Part shown: positions 1 to 5,689 of the stretch, in pieces
Numbering within the stretch: position 1 is the stretch's first letter
How the letters are laid out: every line of letters begins with the position of its first letter
Origin: Octadecabacter sp.
GTDB taxonomy: Bacteria > Pseudomonadota > Alphaproteobacteria > Rhodobacterales > Rhodobacteraceae
Direction: 5' to 3'
Assembly: GCA_003533975.1 (NCBI GenBank)
Contig: DQCL01000238.1
Span: 1 to 5,721 of the forward strand
Length of the DNA: 5,721 bases
Made by a program: the position numbers and the translations under genes
Notes under the pieces: model-generated
Databases searched by the model: none
What the model saw: only the letters and a program-made list of their open reading frames with translations
What the model was told of the DNA's origin: nothing

Positions 1-1
1 A

Positions 2-724
2 CTCAGGCTGGACGGCATGGCAGAAGCCTTTGCCGAGATGCAAACGCAGGATGGAACCGCCGACCTGACCCATGCTGAATGGCTGGGCCTGCTGATCGAC
101 CGCGAAGCCACCAATCGTGAGACCAAACGCTTTGAGAGCCGGATGCGCACCGCGCGTCTGCGCCATGTTGGGGCCGCCCCCGAAGACGTGGATTACAAGA
201 CCCGGCGGGGCCTCGATAAATCACTGTTCCAAAACCTGATGACCGGCAAATGGATACGCGACAAACGCAACCTCATGATCACCGGCCCCTGCGGTGTGGG
301 TAAAACCTGGCTCGCCTGCGCGCTCGCTCAAACGGCCTGCCGCGAGGGTGTCACCGTGCTCTACAAACGCACCACCCGCCTCTTTGATGAATTGGAACTG
401 GCTCATGGCGATGGTCGTTTCCCGCGTGTCTTCAAGGCGCTGACAAAGACCCAGTTGCTGATCCTGGACGACTGGGGGCCAGATCGGCTGAATGCCAGCC
501 AGAGGCGCGACCTCATGGAGATTGTCGAAGACAGATACGGCAACGGTTCAACACTAATAACCAGCCAGTTGCCGCTCTCGACTTGGCACGAAGTCATCGG
601 TGAACCGACCTTCGCAGACGCCATCCTCGACCGGCTGGTTCACAACGCATACCGCCTCGAACTCGACGGGCAATCGTTCCGAAAGAAAGACGCTCAAGCA
701 GGTGACGAAACCAACCGTACCTGA
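2..724 (+). CDS. istB: IS21-family transposition helper ATPase IstB (5' end cut by window edge)
   Basis: This is the AAA+ ATPase that works with the IstA transposase and regulates IS21 transposition through ATP-dependent DNA binding. Counting from the ATG at 17, Walker A is GPCGVGKT (residues 90-97), Walker B is LLILDDWG (147-154), and the sensor-like ITSQLP (181-186) is followed by the strongly IstB-typical stretch WHEVIGEPTFADAILDRLVHNAYRLEL. The reading frame stays open to the window's left edge and encodes LRLDG just before the first ATG. IstB proteins normally have an N-terminal helix ending in a similar LxGMAxAF sequence, so the true start is probably upstream and the ATG at 17 is internal. 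The visible ~240 residues are close to the usual 245-260. The motifs are intact and no frameshift is seen, so the helper is probably functional. Confidence 0.93.
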   Translation, partial: LRLDGMAEAFAEMQTQDGTADLTHAEWLGLLIDREATNRETKRFESRMRTARLRHVGAAPEDVDYKTRRGLDKSLFQNLMTGKWIRDKRNLMITGPCGVGKTWLACALAQTACREGVTVLYKRTTRLFDELELAHGDGRFPRVFKALTKTQLLILDDWGPDRLNASQRRDLMEIVEDRYGNGSTLITSQLPLSTWHEVIGEPTFADAILDRLVHNAYRLELDGQSFRKKDAQAGDETNRT

Positions 725-742
725 TACCAAAACCAAAGTGCC

Positions 743-1462
743 TCACGGCAACGCGTCAAAGGTGGGCGGATAGCCCGGTACAGATGGGCGGATGTTGTCG
801 GAACAAGTGGGCGGATACTCCGGAATACGCAGTTTACGATAGAGGTCAATCGAACTTGCCAAACTTTTTCGCTTGGCTGTTGTAGTTTTCGGCTCGGTGC
901 CGCGATCAACTTCCAGTGCGAAAGCCCTAAAACTGCCGCCATAGTCGAGAGCAAAAAGCTGATCCGGGATCAATTTGCCCCGACCAATGGGCATGGCCAG
1001 CGGCGCATCTTTGATAGCGAGGATTTCATGTGCCGGGATATAGCGAACTCCGTCGCGGGCGGCGGCAATGTCGATGGAACTGGTAACGCAGGACGTCATA
1101 TATCCATGCCACCAATGGCCGGTCGGACGGATAGCTGGTTCGGCGATGTCGAGATCAAACAAATGATCTTTGGCTTTCGTTGTCAGATCGTAGACATAAG
1201 GGTTAAAATCCGCGTGTTCGGCGGCGCGTTGTTGACGCGGTAACATCAGGAAACCCGCCGCCCGGAGTTTCTGCATTTGCCGCAACGCCGTGTCCTTGCA
1301 GCGGTGCGTGTCACGTGTTTTTTCATAGAGATAACGAGAGGATTGCGGGCCGTGCCGCTCAATATGTTGCAACCACCGAATCTCGCGAATCGCCGGGCGC
1401 ACGCACTTTTGTGGCGCTATTTGGTGGAAAGTTGATCTACCCAGGCTATCGGTCTGCTTCAT
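743..1462 (-). pseudogene. Replication-relaxation-like protein, C-terminus replaced by IS21 insertion
   Basis: The open frame is 239 residues, but only the first 210 (bases 833-1462) are native. The remaining residues are read from the IS21 end and include two PxYPPT units encoded by its terminal repeats. The native part starts with a winged-helix-like region (about 23-105, with IREIRWLQHIE and ALRQMQKLRAAGFL). A second part has PDQLFAL (166-172) and FALEVDRGTE (181-190), a D...ExD arrangement that suggests a PD-(D/E)XK-type nuclease core and matches what I know of the replication-relaxation family found next to conjugation ATPases in mobile elements. The frame ends at SSIDLYRK, where the family usually continues for several more strands and helices. 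It lies 19 bases after the ATPase gene, with no clear Shine-Dalgarno sequence, so it is probably the last gene of that operon. The family assignment is by motif only; the disruption is well supported. Confidence 0.65.
763..831 (+). repeat. IS21 multiple terminal repeats (three copies) and element end
   Basis: TGGGCGGAT occurs at 763-771, 785-793 and 808-816, spaced 22 and 23 bases, about two helical turns. The bases after each copy are also related (AGCCCGGTA, GTTGTCGGAA, ACTCCGGAA). Multiple spaced repeats at each end are a known property of IS21-family elements and serve as binding sites for the transposase IstA. The matching set at the left end is outside the window. The repeats are seen directly; their role as IstA sites comes from the family. 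Confidence 0.8.
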
Positions 1463-1481
1463 GCAGAAAATTTAGCAAAAT

Positions 1482-3557
1482 TCAGAGTTTCGGTGAAGGT
1501 TTTTGCGGATCAACAGCGTCGTTTTCTTCAGGTGGTTCCGGCGGCGTCTTATCTGATGTTCCGGGGTCTTCTACCTTGGTCAGCCATGGTTCCGCATAGG
1601 CATTGCGACTGTGTTCCCGGATTGCATCAATCTCGTCTTTTGTGGCGCGTTCCAGTTTTTCCATGACGAAGAATGGAAAGCTGATCGGCACGGCGCGGTC
1701 GGTCAATCCACGCACAAAGGTGGCAAAGGTACCTTTGGGCTGGCGCTGTATCAGATCGGCATCGCACGACAATTGCCCCGCCAGCGCGCGGGCATCGCGC
1801 GCTGAGACGCCACCTGCGAGTTTGATCGACGTGTTGGCTTCAAACGCTTCCTGCAACCCGTTGCTGAGCTGGCCCAGATACTGGTGCGCCATGATCATGC
1901 CGACGCGGTATTTGCGCGCCTGACTGAGGATGATGCCAATGTTCTGGTCGAAGTAATCCTGCGCCTCGTCGATATAGACCATTGCGGGCAGGCGATCCTG
2001 GGCAGGCAACGTGGCGCGTTCCTGAGCAGCTTGGGCAATCAGGGCAATAAAAAAGCGGCCAAAGATTTCGGTACCCTGTTCCTTCAGCAGCGACTTTGAG
2101 GTGTTGATCAGGATCAGCTTGCCTGCGTTGAGTTCGGTGAACATGTCGAACTTGGATTGTGGGTTGGTGAACATCCGTTCGAATGTCTGGTTTTCCAGAA
2201 CACCGTAGAGGCGGCGCAGCACCTGGGTTTTTGTGTTGGTGAACTCTTTGCCGTCAAACTCGGTCTCAAAGAATCGGCGCGGGGTACCCTCCAGCTTGGC
2301 AATGTGATCGCGGTATTTTTCCGCCCCACCGGGTTCCATCAACTCGCGCAACGTGTGGATCGTCGCATCCGGGATATGGAACATCAGACGCGTGACATAG
2401 CGAAAGACAACTGATTGCTTGGCGGTCATGCCCGCAGACAGCAACGACCCCAGAACAAAGTCATAGAGCTCGATGATGGAATTGGTCAGGCGCTCGCGTT
2501 CCAGCGGGTTGTAGCTTTGTAGCCGGTTCTGGCCAACAGAGAACAGGTTGAGGCTGACGGGGAACGCGATGTCCTCGGGATCAATCAGCACGATTTTCTC
2601 GGGCGGCAGGGTTCGAGCCTTGAGGATCGTGTTGATCAAATCTCCCTGGCTGTCGATGATCACAACCGATTTATCGCCATGCGCCACATCTTCAAGATCC
2701 TTGGCGATGAAGTATTGAAGCGTCTGGGTTTTGCCGTGACCGGACCCGGCCACAATGTGCATGTGTTCAAACCGGCTGCTTTCCGGGATCTCAAACGGGG
2801 TGCGGAGTTGGAACAATTCTTTCAGGCGTGTGCCTGCCAGATAGGTGGCCACCACATCATCGCCCCTGTAGTCATTGGGGAAGATCGGTTGCGTGCGGTG
2901 GGTCCGGCTGAGATTGGCATCAATCCGTTCCCTCAGGCGCTTGAAGTGATTGTAGTCATTGTCCGCAAAGAAAGGCGCGATGACGTTCTGCACCGCCTGT
3001 CCCAGGGGATGCACAAACTGAGTAACATCAACCAGCACATCACCCTCAATGGGTGGTACGGCCTGGGCGATCGTGGCCAGACTGTCCGAGATAACATCCA
3101 GTGCGGCCAGTACCATAACCGGGTCGCTACGGGCCTGACCGGACCGTGCCAGCATATCGCGATACCGCGCGCCCTCAATGGTATTACAAAGCGCTGGCAT
3201 CGGCGGAATTTCGGGGCTCAGGCCCTCGTCGCCGAGCACGGCGCGCCCAATCCCCAACAGCTGGATCCTGAGGGGCTCAGGCGTGTCTGGCGGCCAATGA
3301 TGCGACAGGGCGGCATCGATCTCATCATCGCTCAGACGAACCTGTCCGCTCAGCGCATGATTGTAGAGCGTCTCGGTTTCTTCTCGGGCCAGACGTTCTA
3401 GTCGGCGCGGGCTTTCCTTGTAGAGCCGATAGAACACATAGCTGGGAATCCCGACGAGCAGGATCGGTGTCACAATGAAAGCCAGTGCAACAATCACCGC
3501 CAGACCGATCATCAGCCAAATGATGTCTTCGCCATCAGTGGAATTTCGAATGCCCAT
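1482..3557 (-). CDS. VirD4/TraG-like conjugative DNA-transfer ATPase (coupling-protein type)
   Basis: A 691-residue P-loop ATPase, probably anchored in the inner membrane and likely to move DNA or couple a nucleoprotein to a type IV secretion channel. The N-terminus has one long or two short hydrophobic segments (about 12-45), followed by Lys/Arg-rich residues. Walker A is GSGHGKTQ (271-278), preceded by HMHIVA. SVVIIDSQGDL (297-307) follows, as in VirD4/TrwB/TraG proteins. Walker B is MVYIDEAQD (527-535), followed by the RKYRVGMIMAHQYLGQL segment (548-564) that corresponds to the TraM-recognition/TraG C-terminal part of these enzymes. The tail (665-691) is acidic and Pro-rich and probably disordered. 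The ATG overlaps the stop of the upstream 119-residue gene by one base (TGATG), which indicates translational coupling. No motif is missing. A HerA/FtsK-like DNA pump is the main alternative, but the position next to a replication-relaxation-like gene favours conjugation. Confidence 0.82.
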   Translation of the reverse strand: MGIRNSTDGEDIIWLMIGLAVIVALAFIVTPILLVGIPSYVFYRLYKESPRRLERLAREETETLYNHALSGQVRLSDDEIDAALSHHWPPDTPEPLRIQLLGIGRAVLGDEGLSPEIPPMPALCNTIEGARYRDMLARSGQARSDPVMVLAALDVISDSLATIAQAVPPIEGDVLVDVTQFVHPLGQAVQNVIAPFFADNDYNHFKRLRERIDANLSRTHRTQPIFPNDYRGDDVVATYLAGTRLKELFQLRTPFEIPESSRFEHMHIVAGSGHGKTQTLQYFIAKDLEDVAHGDKSVVIIDSQGDLINTILKARTLPPEKIVLIDPEDIAFPVSLNLFSVGQNRLQSYNPLERERLTNSIIELYDFVLGSLLSAGMTAKQSVVFRYVTRLMFHIPDATIHTLRELMEPGGAEKYRDHIAKLEGTPRRFFETEFDGKEFTNTKTQVLRRLYGVLENQTFERMFTNPQSKFDMFTELNAGKLILINTSKSLLKEQGTEIFGRFFIALIAQAAQERATLPAQDRLPAMVYIDEAQDYFDQNIGIILSQARKYRVGMIMAHQYLGQLSNGLQEAFEANTSIKLAGGVSARDARALAGQLSCDADLIQRQPKGTFATFVRGLTDRAVPISFPFFVMEKLERATKDEIDAIREHSRNAYAEPWLTKVEDPGTSDKTPPEPPEENDAVDPQKPSPKL

Positions 3558-3916
3558 CAGAATTCGATTACGGTGCGCGTGCCGGTTTCGGCATTGTCGT
3601 CAAGCCAGGCTTTCATCTGAGCCATCACCGCCAGAAGGTCTTCTTCATAGATCTTGGATTTGGACGGCGTGGCGCAGAGAAAGCGATCAACCTGGCCATC
3701 CATCAGATGTTCGACGCGCAGCTCAAACTTCTCATCGCGCGCATCATTTTTTGCATCCGCCGGACGACGATCCACCAGTTTGGTTTTCAGCAAACCACGT
3801 TGCCGAATGATCTGCTTTTCCTCATGGGTAAAGGCGACCATCAAATGAACTTCGTGATAGGTTTTCTTGAAGAGTAATCCTTTTCGAATGGTCTCATGAG
3901 AGATGGAAACACGCAT
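3557..3916 (-). CDS. Conserved-looking 119-residue protein of unknown function, first full gene of the transfer operon
   Basis: I do not recognise this protein. It is soluble and charged, with no signal peptide and no membrane segment. The N-terminal third (KTYHEVHLMVAFTHEEKQIIRQRGL, about 18-42) looks like a beta strand followed by a helix. A second strand-like stretch KFELRVEHLMDG (63-74) and a C-terminal helix EEDLLAVMAQMKAWLDD (91-107) follow. The alternation of short strands and helices suggests a small alpha/beta domain. Its stop codon shares a base with the start of the DNA-transfer ATPase, so the two products are probably made together and may act together, for example as an accessory or assembly factor; this is inference. 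The start at 3916 has only a weak GGGA upstream. It is a real gene judging by the tight coupling and coding-like composition. Confidence 0.72.
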   Translation of the reverse strand: MRVSISHETIRKGLLFKKTYHEVHLMVAFTHEEKQIIRQRGLLKTKLVDRRPADAKNDARDEKFELRVEHLMDGQVDRFLCATPSKSKIYEEDLLAVMAQMKAWLDDNAETGTRTVIEF

Positions 3917-3922
3917 GTGGTT

Positions 3923-4015
3923 TCAGTCCCGAAGGGATTTGGCGTCTTCGGAGAAGACGACATAAATATCATCCGTAAAAGCGGATGAAGTCATGGTTTC
4001 AAAACGGCGTTTCAT
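3923..4015 (-). CDS. Possible small ORF (30 residues) leading the transfer operon
   Basis: On the - strand an ATG at 4015 opens a 30-residue frame beginning MKRRFETMTSSAF and ending with TGA at 3923-3925, six bases before the ATG of the 119-residue gene. The frame is also open upstream to a TAG near 4090, so a GTG, TTG or other start could give a longer product; a second ATG (MTSSAFTDD) could give 23 residues. The spacing to the next gene is typical of co-translated neighbours, and the composition (basic start, acidic middle) is not obviously random. Against it, no good Shine-Dalgarno sequence is visible and three short inverted repeats fall inside it, which could instead mean a structured leader. 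No function can be assigned. Confidence 0.3.
   Translation of the reverse strand: MKRRFETMTSSAFTDDIYVVFSEDAKSLRD
3927..3988 (-). repeat. Three consecutive short perfect inverted repeats upstream of the transfer operon
   Basis: Going along the + strand, TCCC/GGGA pairs at 3927-3937 (3-base loop), CGTCTTC/GAAGACG at 3943-3959 (3-base loop), and TCATCCG/CGGATGA at 3969-3988 (6-base loop). All are perfect. They lie within 75 bases of the start of the 119-residue gene and would be in the 5' leader of its transcript, or within the small ORF if that is translated. They could fold in RNA and influence translation, or be protein-binding sites. No U-run follows any of them, so they are not ordinary intrinsic terminators. 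Confidence 0.45.
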
Positions 4016-4063
4016 GCGATGGTATGTTCTCAAATGTTCAGCAGTGTTTCCACACACGTGATA

Positions 4064-4096
4064 CCCATAGAGGTTGGGGGTGCCCTATGGGGGGCA
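4064..4096. repeat. Overlapping, mutually exclusive inverted repeats in the intergenic gap
   Basis: CCCATAG (4064-4070) pairs perfectly with CTATGGG (4085-4091) across 14 bases. TGCCC (4081-4085) pairs with GGGCA (4092-4096) across 6 bases. The two share bases 4085-4091, so only one can form at a time. The element begins three bases beyond the stop codon of the membrane-protein gene on the - strand. It could act as a weak, T-poor transcription end for that gene, an operator for the operon starting near 4015, or part of a transfer origin. None of these roles is established by the sequence alone. Confidence 0.4.
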
Positions 4097-4098
4097 GC

Positions 4099-4698
4099 TC
4101 AGGTTTCCTTGGGTGCAACAGGGAGTTTTCTTGCAGGCGGTGCGGCCAAAGAATCGACGTGCTCTTTGGCGGAAAGCAAAGTGTCGAATTGAATGCCTTT
4201 GTACAGAAACTTTCCCTTTTCGTTTCTGATTGTCTTGCCTTTGTAAATGGTACTCTGGTCGGCTAGTTGCTCTGGTTCGAGATTTCCGACCATTCGCCCT
4301 TGCGGTGACGTTTTGTCAGCCTGATTGGCAAACGAACTCTTGGGTTCTTGTGCACTTTCTTTCTGCACAACTGCCGCGAAAGTCTGTGGCGCGGCGTTTT
4401 GCAGCTTCAGGCCCTGCTTGGAGACCTCGAGCTGATCACGGGCGGTCTTCAACATCTGCTGGGTGTATTCTGCTGTATCAACGGTGGCCCGGCCCATCTG
4501 TACAAACGCGATCAGGATAAATCCTGTTATGCCAATCCCAATGCCCGGAACCATCGCAAGCAGCCCAGCACCGCCCCCACCATATTTAGATGCGCCGACG
4601 GCACTGACCAGCGCCACGAGTACTCCGACGACCACCACCGACCATGCTATGAATGCCAAGAAGGAAAAAAGTGACCTGGCGGCTTCGTATGAACGCAT
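4099..4698 (-). CDS. Two-helix inner-membrane protein of unknown function
   Basis: A 199-residue protein from the ATG at 4698. This start is chosen over an upstream ATG at 4755 because a strong GGAGGA (4707-4712) sits eight bases before it, and the longer version would begin inside the 4726-4750 hairpin. Two hydrophobic segments (about 10-34 and 45-67), joined by a Gly-rich loop KYGGGGAG, predict a membrane hairpin. A likely coiled-coil or helical part follows (TAEYTQQMLKTARDQLEVSKQGLKLQ, 75-100), then a polar linker (101-148). The C-terminal section IYKGKTIRNEKGKFLYKGIQFDTLLSAKEHVDSL (151-184) looks like a small beta-rich unit ending in a helix. It does not match a family I can name. The neighbours suggest an accessory envelope function on a mobile element, but this is only context. 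Confidence 0.68.
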   Translation of the reverse strand: MRSYEAARSLFSFLAFIAWSVVVVGVLVALVSAVGASKYGGGGAGLLAMVPGIGIGITGFILIAFVQMGRATVDTAEYTQQMLKTARDQLEVSKQGLKLQNAAPQTFAAVVQKESAQEPKSSFANQADKTSPQGRMVGNLEPEQLADQSTIYKGKTIRNEKGKFLYKGIQFDTLLSAKEHVDSLAAPPARKLPVAPKET

Positions 4699-4706
4699 AA
4701 TGTAAA

Positions 4707-4712
4707 TCCTCC
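4707..4712 (-). promoter_or_regulatory. Strong ribosome binding site deciding the start of the membrane-protein gene
   Basis: The - strand reads GGAGGA, then eight bases, then ATG (4698-4696). It is the best Shine-Dalgarno match in the window and argues for the 199-residue product rather than the 218-residue one. Confidence 0.75.
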
Positions 4713-4725
4713 ATCCAATACAAGA

Positions 4726-4750
4726 AAGCTGCAACCTATCGTTGCAGCTT
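4726..4750 (-). terminator. Hairpin terminator after the XRE/RuvC-like gene pair
   Basis: AAGCTGCAAC (4726-4735) and GTTGCAGCTT (4741-4750) form a perfect 10-bp stem with a 5-base loop, 16 bases beyond the stop codon at 4767. On the - strand the stem is followed by TCTTGTATT, which is T-rich but interrupted, so termination may be partial. A consensus -35 hexamer TTGACA (- strand, 4755-4750) abuts the stem, and the next gene starts only 28 bases beyond it. The hairpin may therefore double as an operator or attenuator for the membrane-protein gene. Confidence 0.6.
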
Positions 4751-4766
4751 GTCAATGTTTTGCTGA

Positions 4767-5246
4767 TCAGGCCCTGTCGTCCAATAGTTCCGGGTCGTTG
4801 CCCGAAAGGATGATTTCAGCCAGCATCAACGCTTCAAAAAGAACGATGTTGCGCGGCTCGTTGTCGTAGAAACGCCGCTTCTTGGGGAGCCAAGCGGACA
4901 TCTCTGGATAGCGATCAGACAGGGCTTTGGCCTCGTCATACTTGTTGGAGCGTTCGGGTTTGCGCTCAGCCGATACATCCAACAGATAATTCTGCGCGGC
5001 GGTTCTCGCTAAAGCGGCATTGAGCTCCAGAGTCTTGCCGTCTTTGCGGGACCGTGGTCCTGGCTTCTCTGTGACCATGATGTCCGGGTGCAGTTCATTG
5101 ATCCATTTCTGAGCTTCTCCGGCAGCCGTGATCGGTGACTTAGCGGCCTTCTCGGACACCCGCCAATCCGAAAGGTGCTTGCCGATAAAGAACACATAGC
5201 CAACCCGCCCGGTGGCTGCGGCAATTGCCAACAGCCTACGTGCCAT
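4767..5246 (-). CDS. Small RuvC/RNase H-fold-like protein, apparently lacking the first catalytic Asp
   Basis: A 159-residue protein. The start RRLLAIAAATGRVGYVFFIG (3-22) resembles the first beta hairpin of RuvC-like proteins, in which the strand normally ends in a catalytic Asp (AIDPxTxxxGY); here Ala stands in its place (about residue 9). The second acidic position is present in PDIMVTEKPG (E60 at the end of the strand). The C-terminal part, ALSDRYPEMSAWLPKKRRFYDNEPRNIVLFEALMLAEIIL (108-147), matches the arrangement of the RuvC-like family, where FDA is usual but FEA is found here. This suggests either a nuclease with altered metal binding or a non-catalytic nucleic-acid-binding protein. 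The start codon overlaps the end of the XRE gene by 11 bases, so translation is probably coupled. The fold is inferred from residue patterns, not from a search. Confidence 0.6.
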   Translation of the reverse strand: MARRLLAIAAATGRVGYVFFIGKHLSDWRVSEKAAKSPITAAGEAQKWINELHPDIMVTEKPGPRSRKDGKTLELNAALARTAAQNYLLDVSAERKPERSNKYDEAKALSDRYPEMSAWLPKKRRFYDNEPRNIVLFEALMLAEIILSGNDPELLDDRA

Positions 5247-5583
5247 GATCAGGGTGTTTGACTTCTAACGAACGCTTGAGCCGCTTTAGAGAATGCTCGC
5301 GGTTTAGCGTTCCCGCATACTGACGGAAATTATCCGGCAGGTTGGCAAGACGTTTGTGCAGCGCGGTTTGTGCCTCTTTCACCAGCTCAGAAAACAGGCT
5401 TTCAAACGAACGGCCATAGATCAATGACAGCGCGATAATTTCTTCCAGTCTTGGCAGGTTCCGGCCCCGCTCAAGGTCAGACACCGCCGATTGATGTACG
5501 TCCAACAGATGCGCGATATCGCGCTGAGTATAGCCCGCTTTCCGCCTGGCAAGGCGCAGATCAAGGGCAAATTGTGTGGTCAT
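5236..5583 (-). CDS. XRE-family helix-turn-helix transcriptional regulator
   Basis: A 115-residue protein with an N-terminal Cro/C1-type HTH domain (about 6-62): LRLARRKAGYTQRDIAHLLDV forms helices 1 and 2, and HQSAVSDLERGRNLP is the recognition helix and following turn, with the common SxLERGR pattern. The rest (63-115) is charged and helical with a basic end (LKRLKRSLEVKH), possibly for dimerisation or contact with a partner. It is the first gene of a unit with the RuvC-like gene, whose ATG lies inside its last codons. No Shine-Dalgarno sequence precedes the ATG (ATCAATTCAT), so the message may be short-leadered. It probably represses its own promoter, where repeated and palindromic sites are visible; the target is inferred. 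Confidence 0.88.
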   Translation of the reverse strand: MTTQFALDLRLARRKAGYTQRDIAHLLDVHQSAVSDLERGRNLPRLEEIIALSLIYGRSFESLFSELVKEAQTALHKRLANLPDNFRQYAGTLNREHSLKRLKRSLEVKHPDHGT

Positions 5584-5599
5584 ATGAATTGATGGTTAT

Positions 5600-5635
5600 G
5601 TTGCTAATACACGCCCAGTTTAGACCTGTTGCTAA
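5600..5635 (-). promoter_or_regulatory. Candidate promoter with direct-repeat operator upstream of the XRE gene
   Basis: The octamer TTAGCAAC (- strand) occurs at 5628-5635 and 5600-5607, 28 bases apart. A weak promoter can be drawn with TTAGCA (5630-5635) as -35 and TGTATT (5606-5611) as -10, spaced 18 bases; each matches the consensus at four of six positions. Both repeats overlap promoter elements, as expected if the XRE protein binds them to repress its own transcription. The repeats are seen; the promoter and binding are inferred. Confidence 0.4.
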
Positions 5636-5672
5636 CCAGCCTCTAGTAGGCGCAATATGCCCAGCTTGGATA

Positions 5673-5689
5673 ATTTCACACGTTGAAAT
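5673..5689. promoter_or_regulatory. Palindromic candidate operator farther upstream
   Basis: ATTTCA and TGAAAT form a perfect 6-bp inverted repeat separated by CACGT, 17 bases in total, a size typical of a dimeric HTH repressor site. It lies about 90 bases upstream of the XRE start. It could serve this gene or a divergent gene beyond the window's right edge. Apart from this palindrome and the TTAGCAAC repeats, I see nothing identifiable in 5584-5721. Confidence 0.35.

Larger units (their letters stand above)
1..831 (+). mobile_element. IS21-family insertion sequence, right-end portion
   Basis: The segment holds an istB gene followed by about 107 bases of non-coding DNA with three spaced TGGGCGGAT repeats. 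This is the usual layout of the right end of an IS21-family element. The outer end is placed at 831 because the last repeat is followed by ATACGCA and IS21 elements normally end in CA. At the same point the - strand gene next door stops looking like its family. The left end and the transposase gene istA must lie before the window. The short target duplication expected from IS21 transposition should begin at 832 (GTTTACG...), but its partner copy is out of view. The family is clear; the exact boundary base is inferred. Confidence 0.85.

Noticed and set aside
2679..3401. Long + strand open frame (240 codons) inside the ATPase region
   Set aside because: It is antisense to the DNA-transfer ATPase, whose Walker motifs are unambiguous; the + strand translation has no recognisable domain and reflects the high G+C codon pattern.
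3927..3988. Three adjacent inverted repeats considered as a CRISPR-like or terminator array
   Set aside because: The three stems have different sequences, so they are not repeats of one unit, and none is followed by a T-run.
3985..4266. + strand open frame of 93 codons crossing the intergenic gap
   Set aside because: It overlaps the membrane-protein gene antisense, lacks a ribosome binding site and has a composition rich in Cys and Trp that is unlike a real protein.
4099..4755. Longer version of the membrane protein starting at 4755
   Set aside because: The additional 19 residues would be encoded by the hairpin sequence and there is no ribosome binding site before 4755, whereas GGAGGA stands eight bases before the ATG at 4698.
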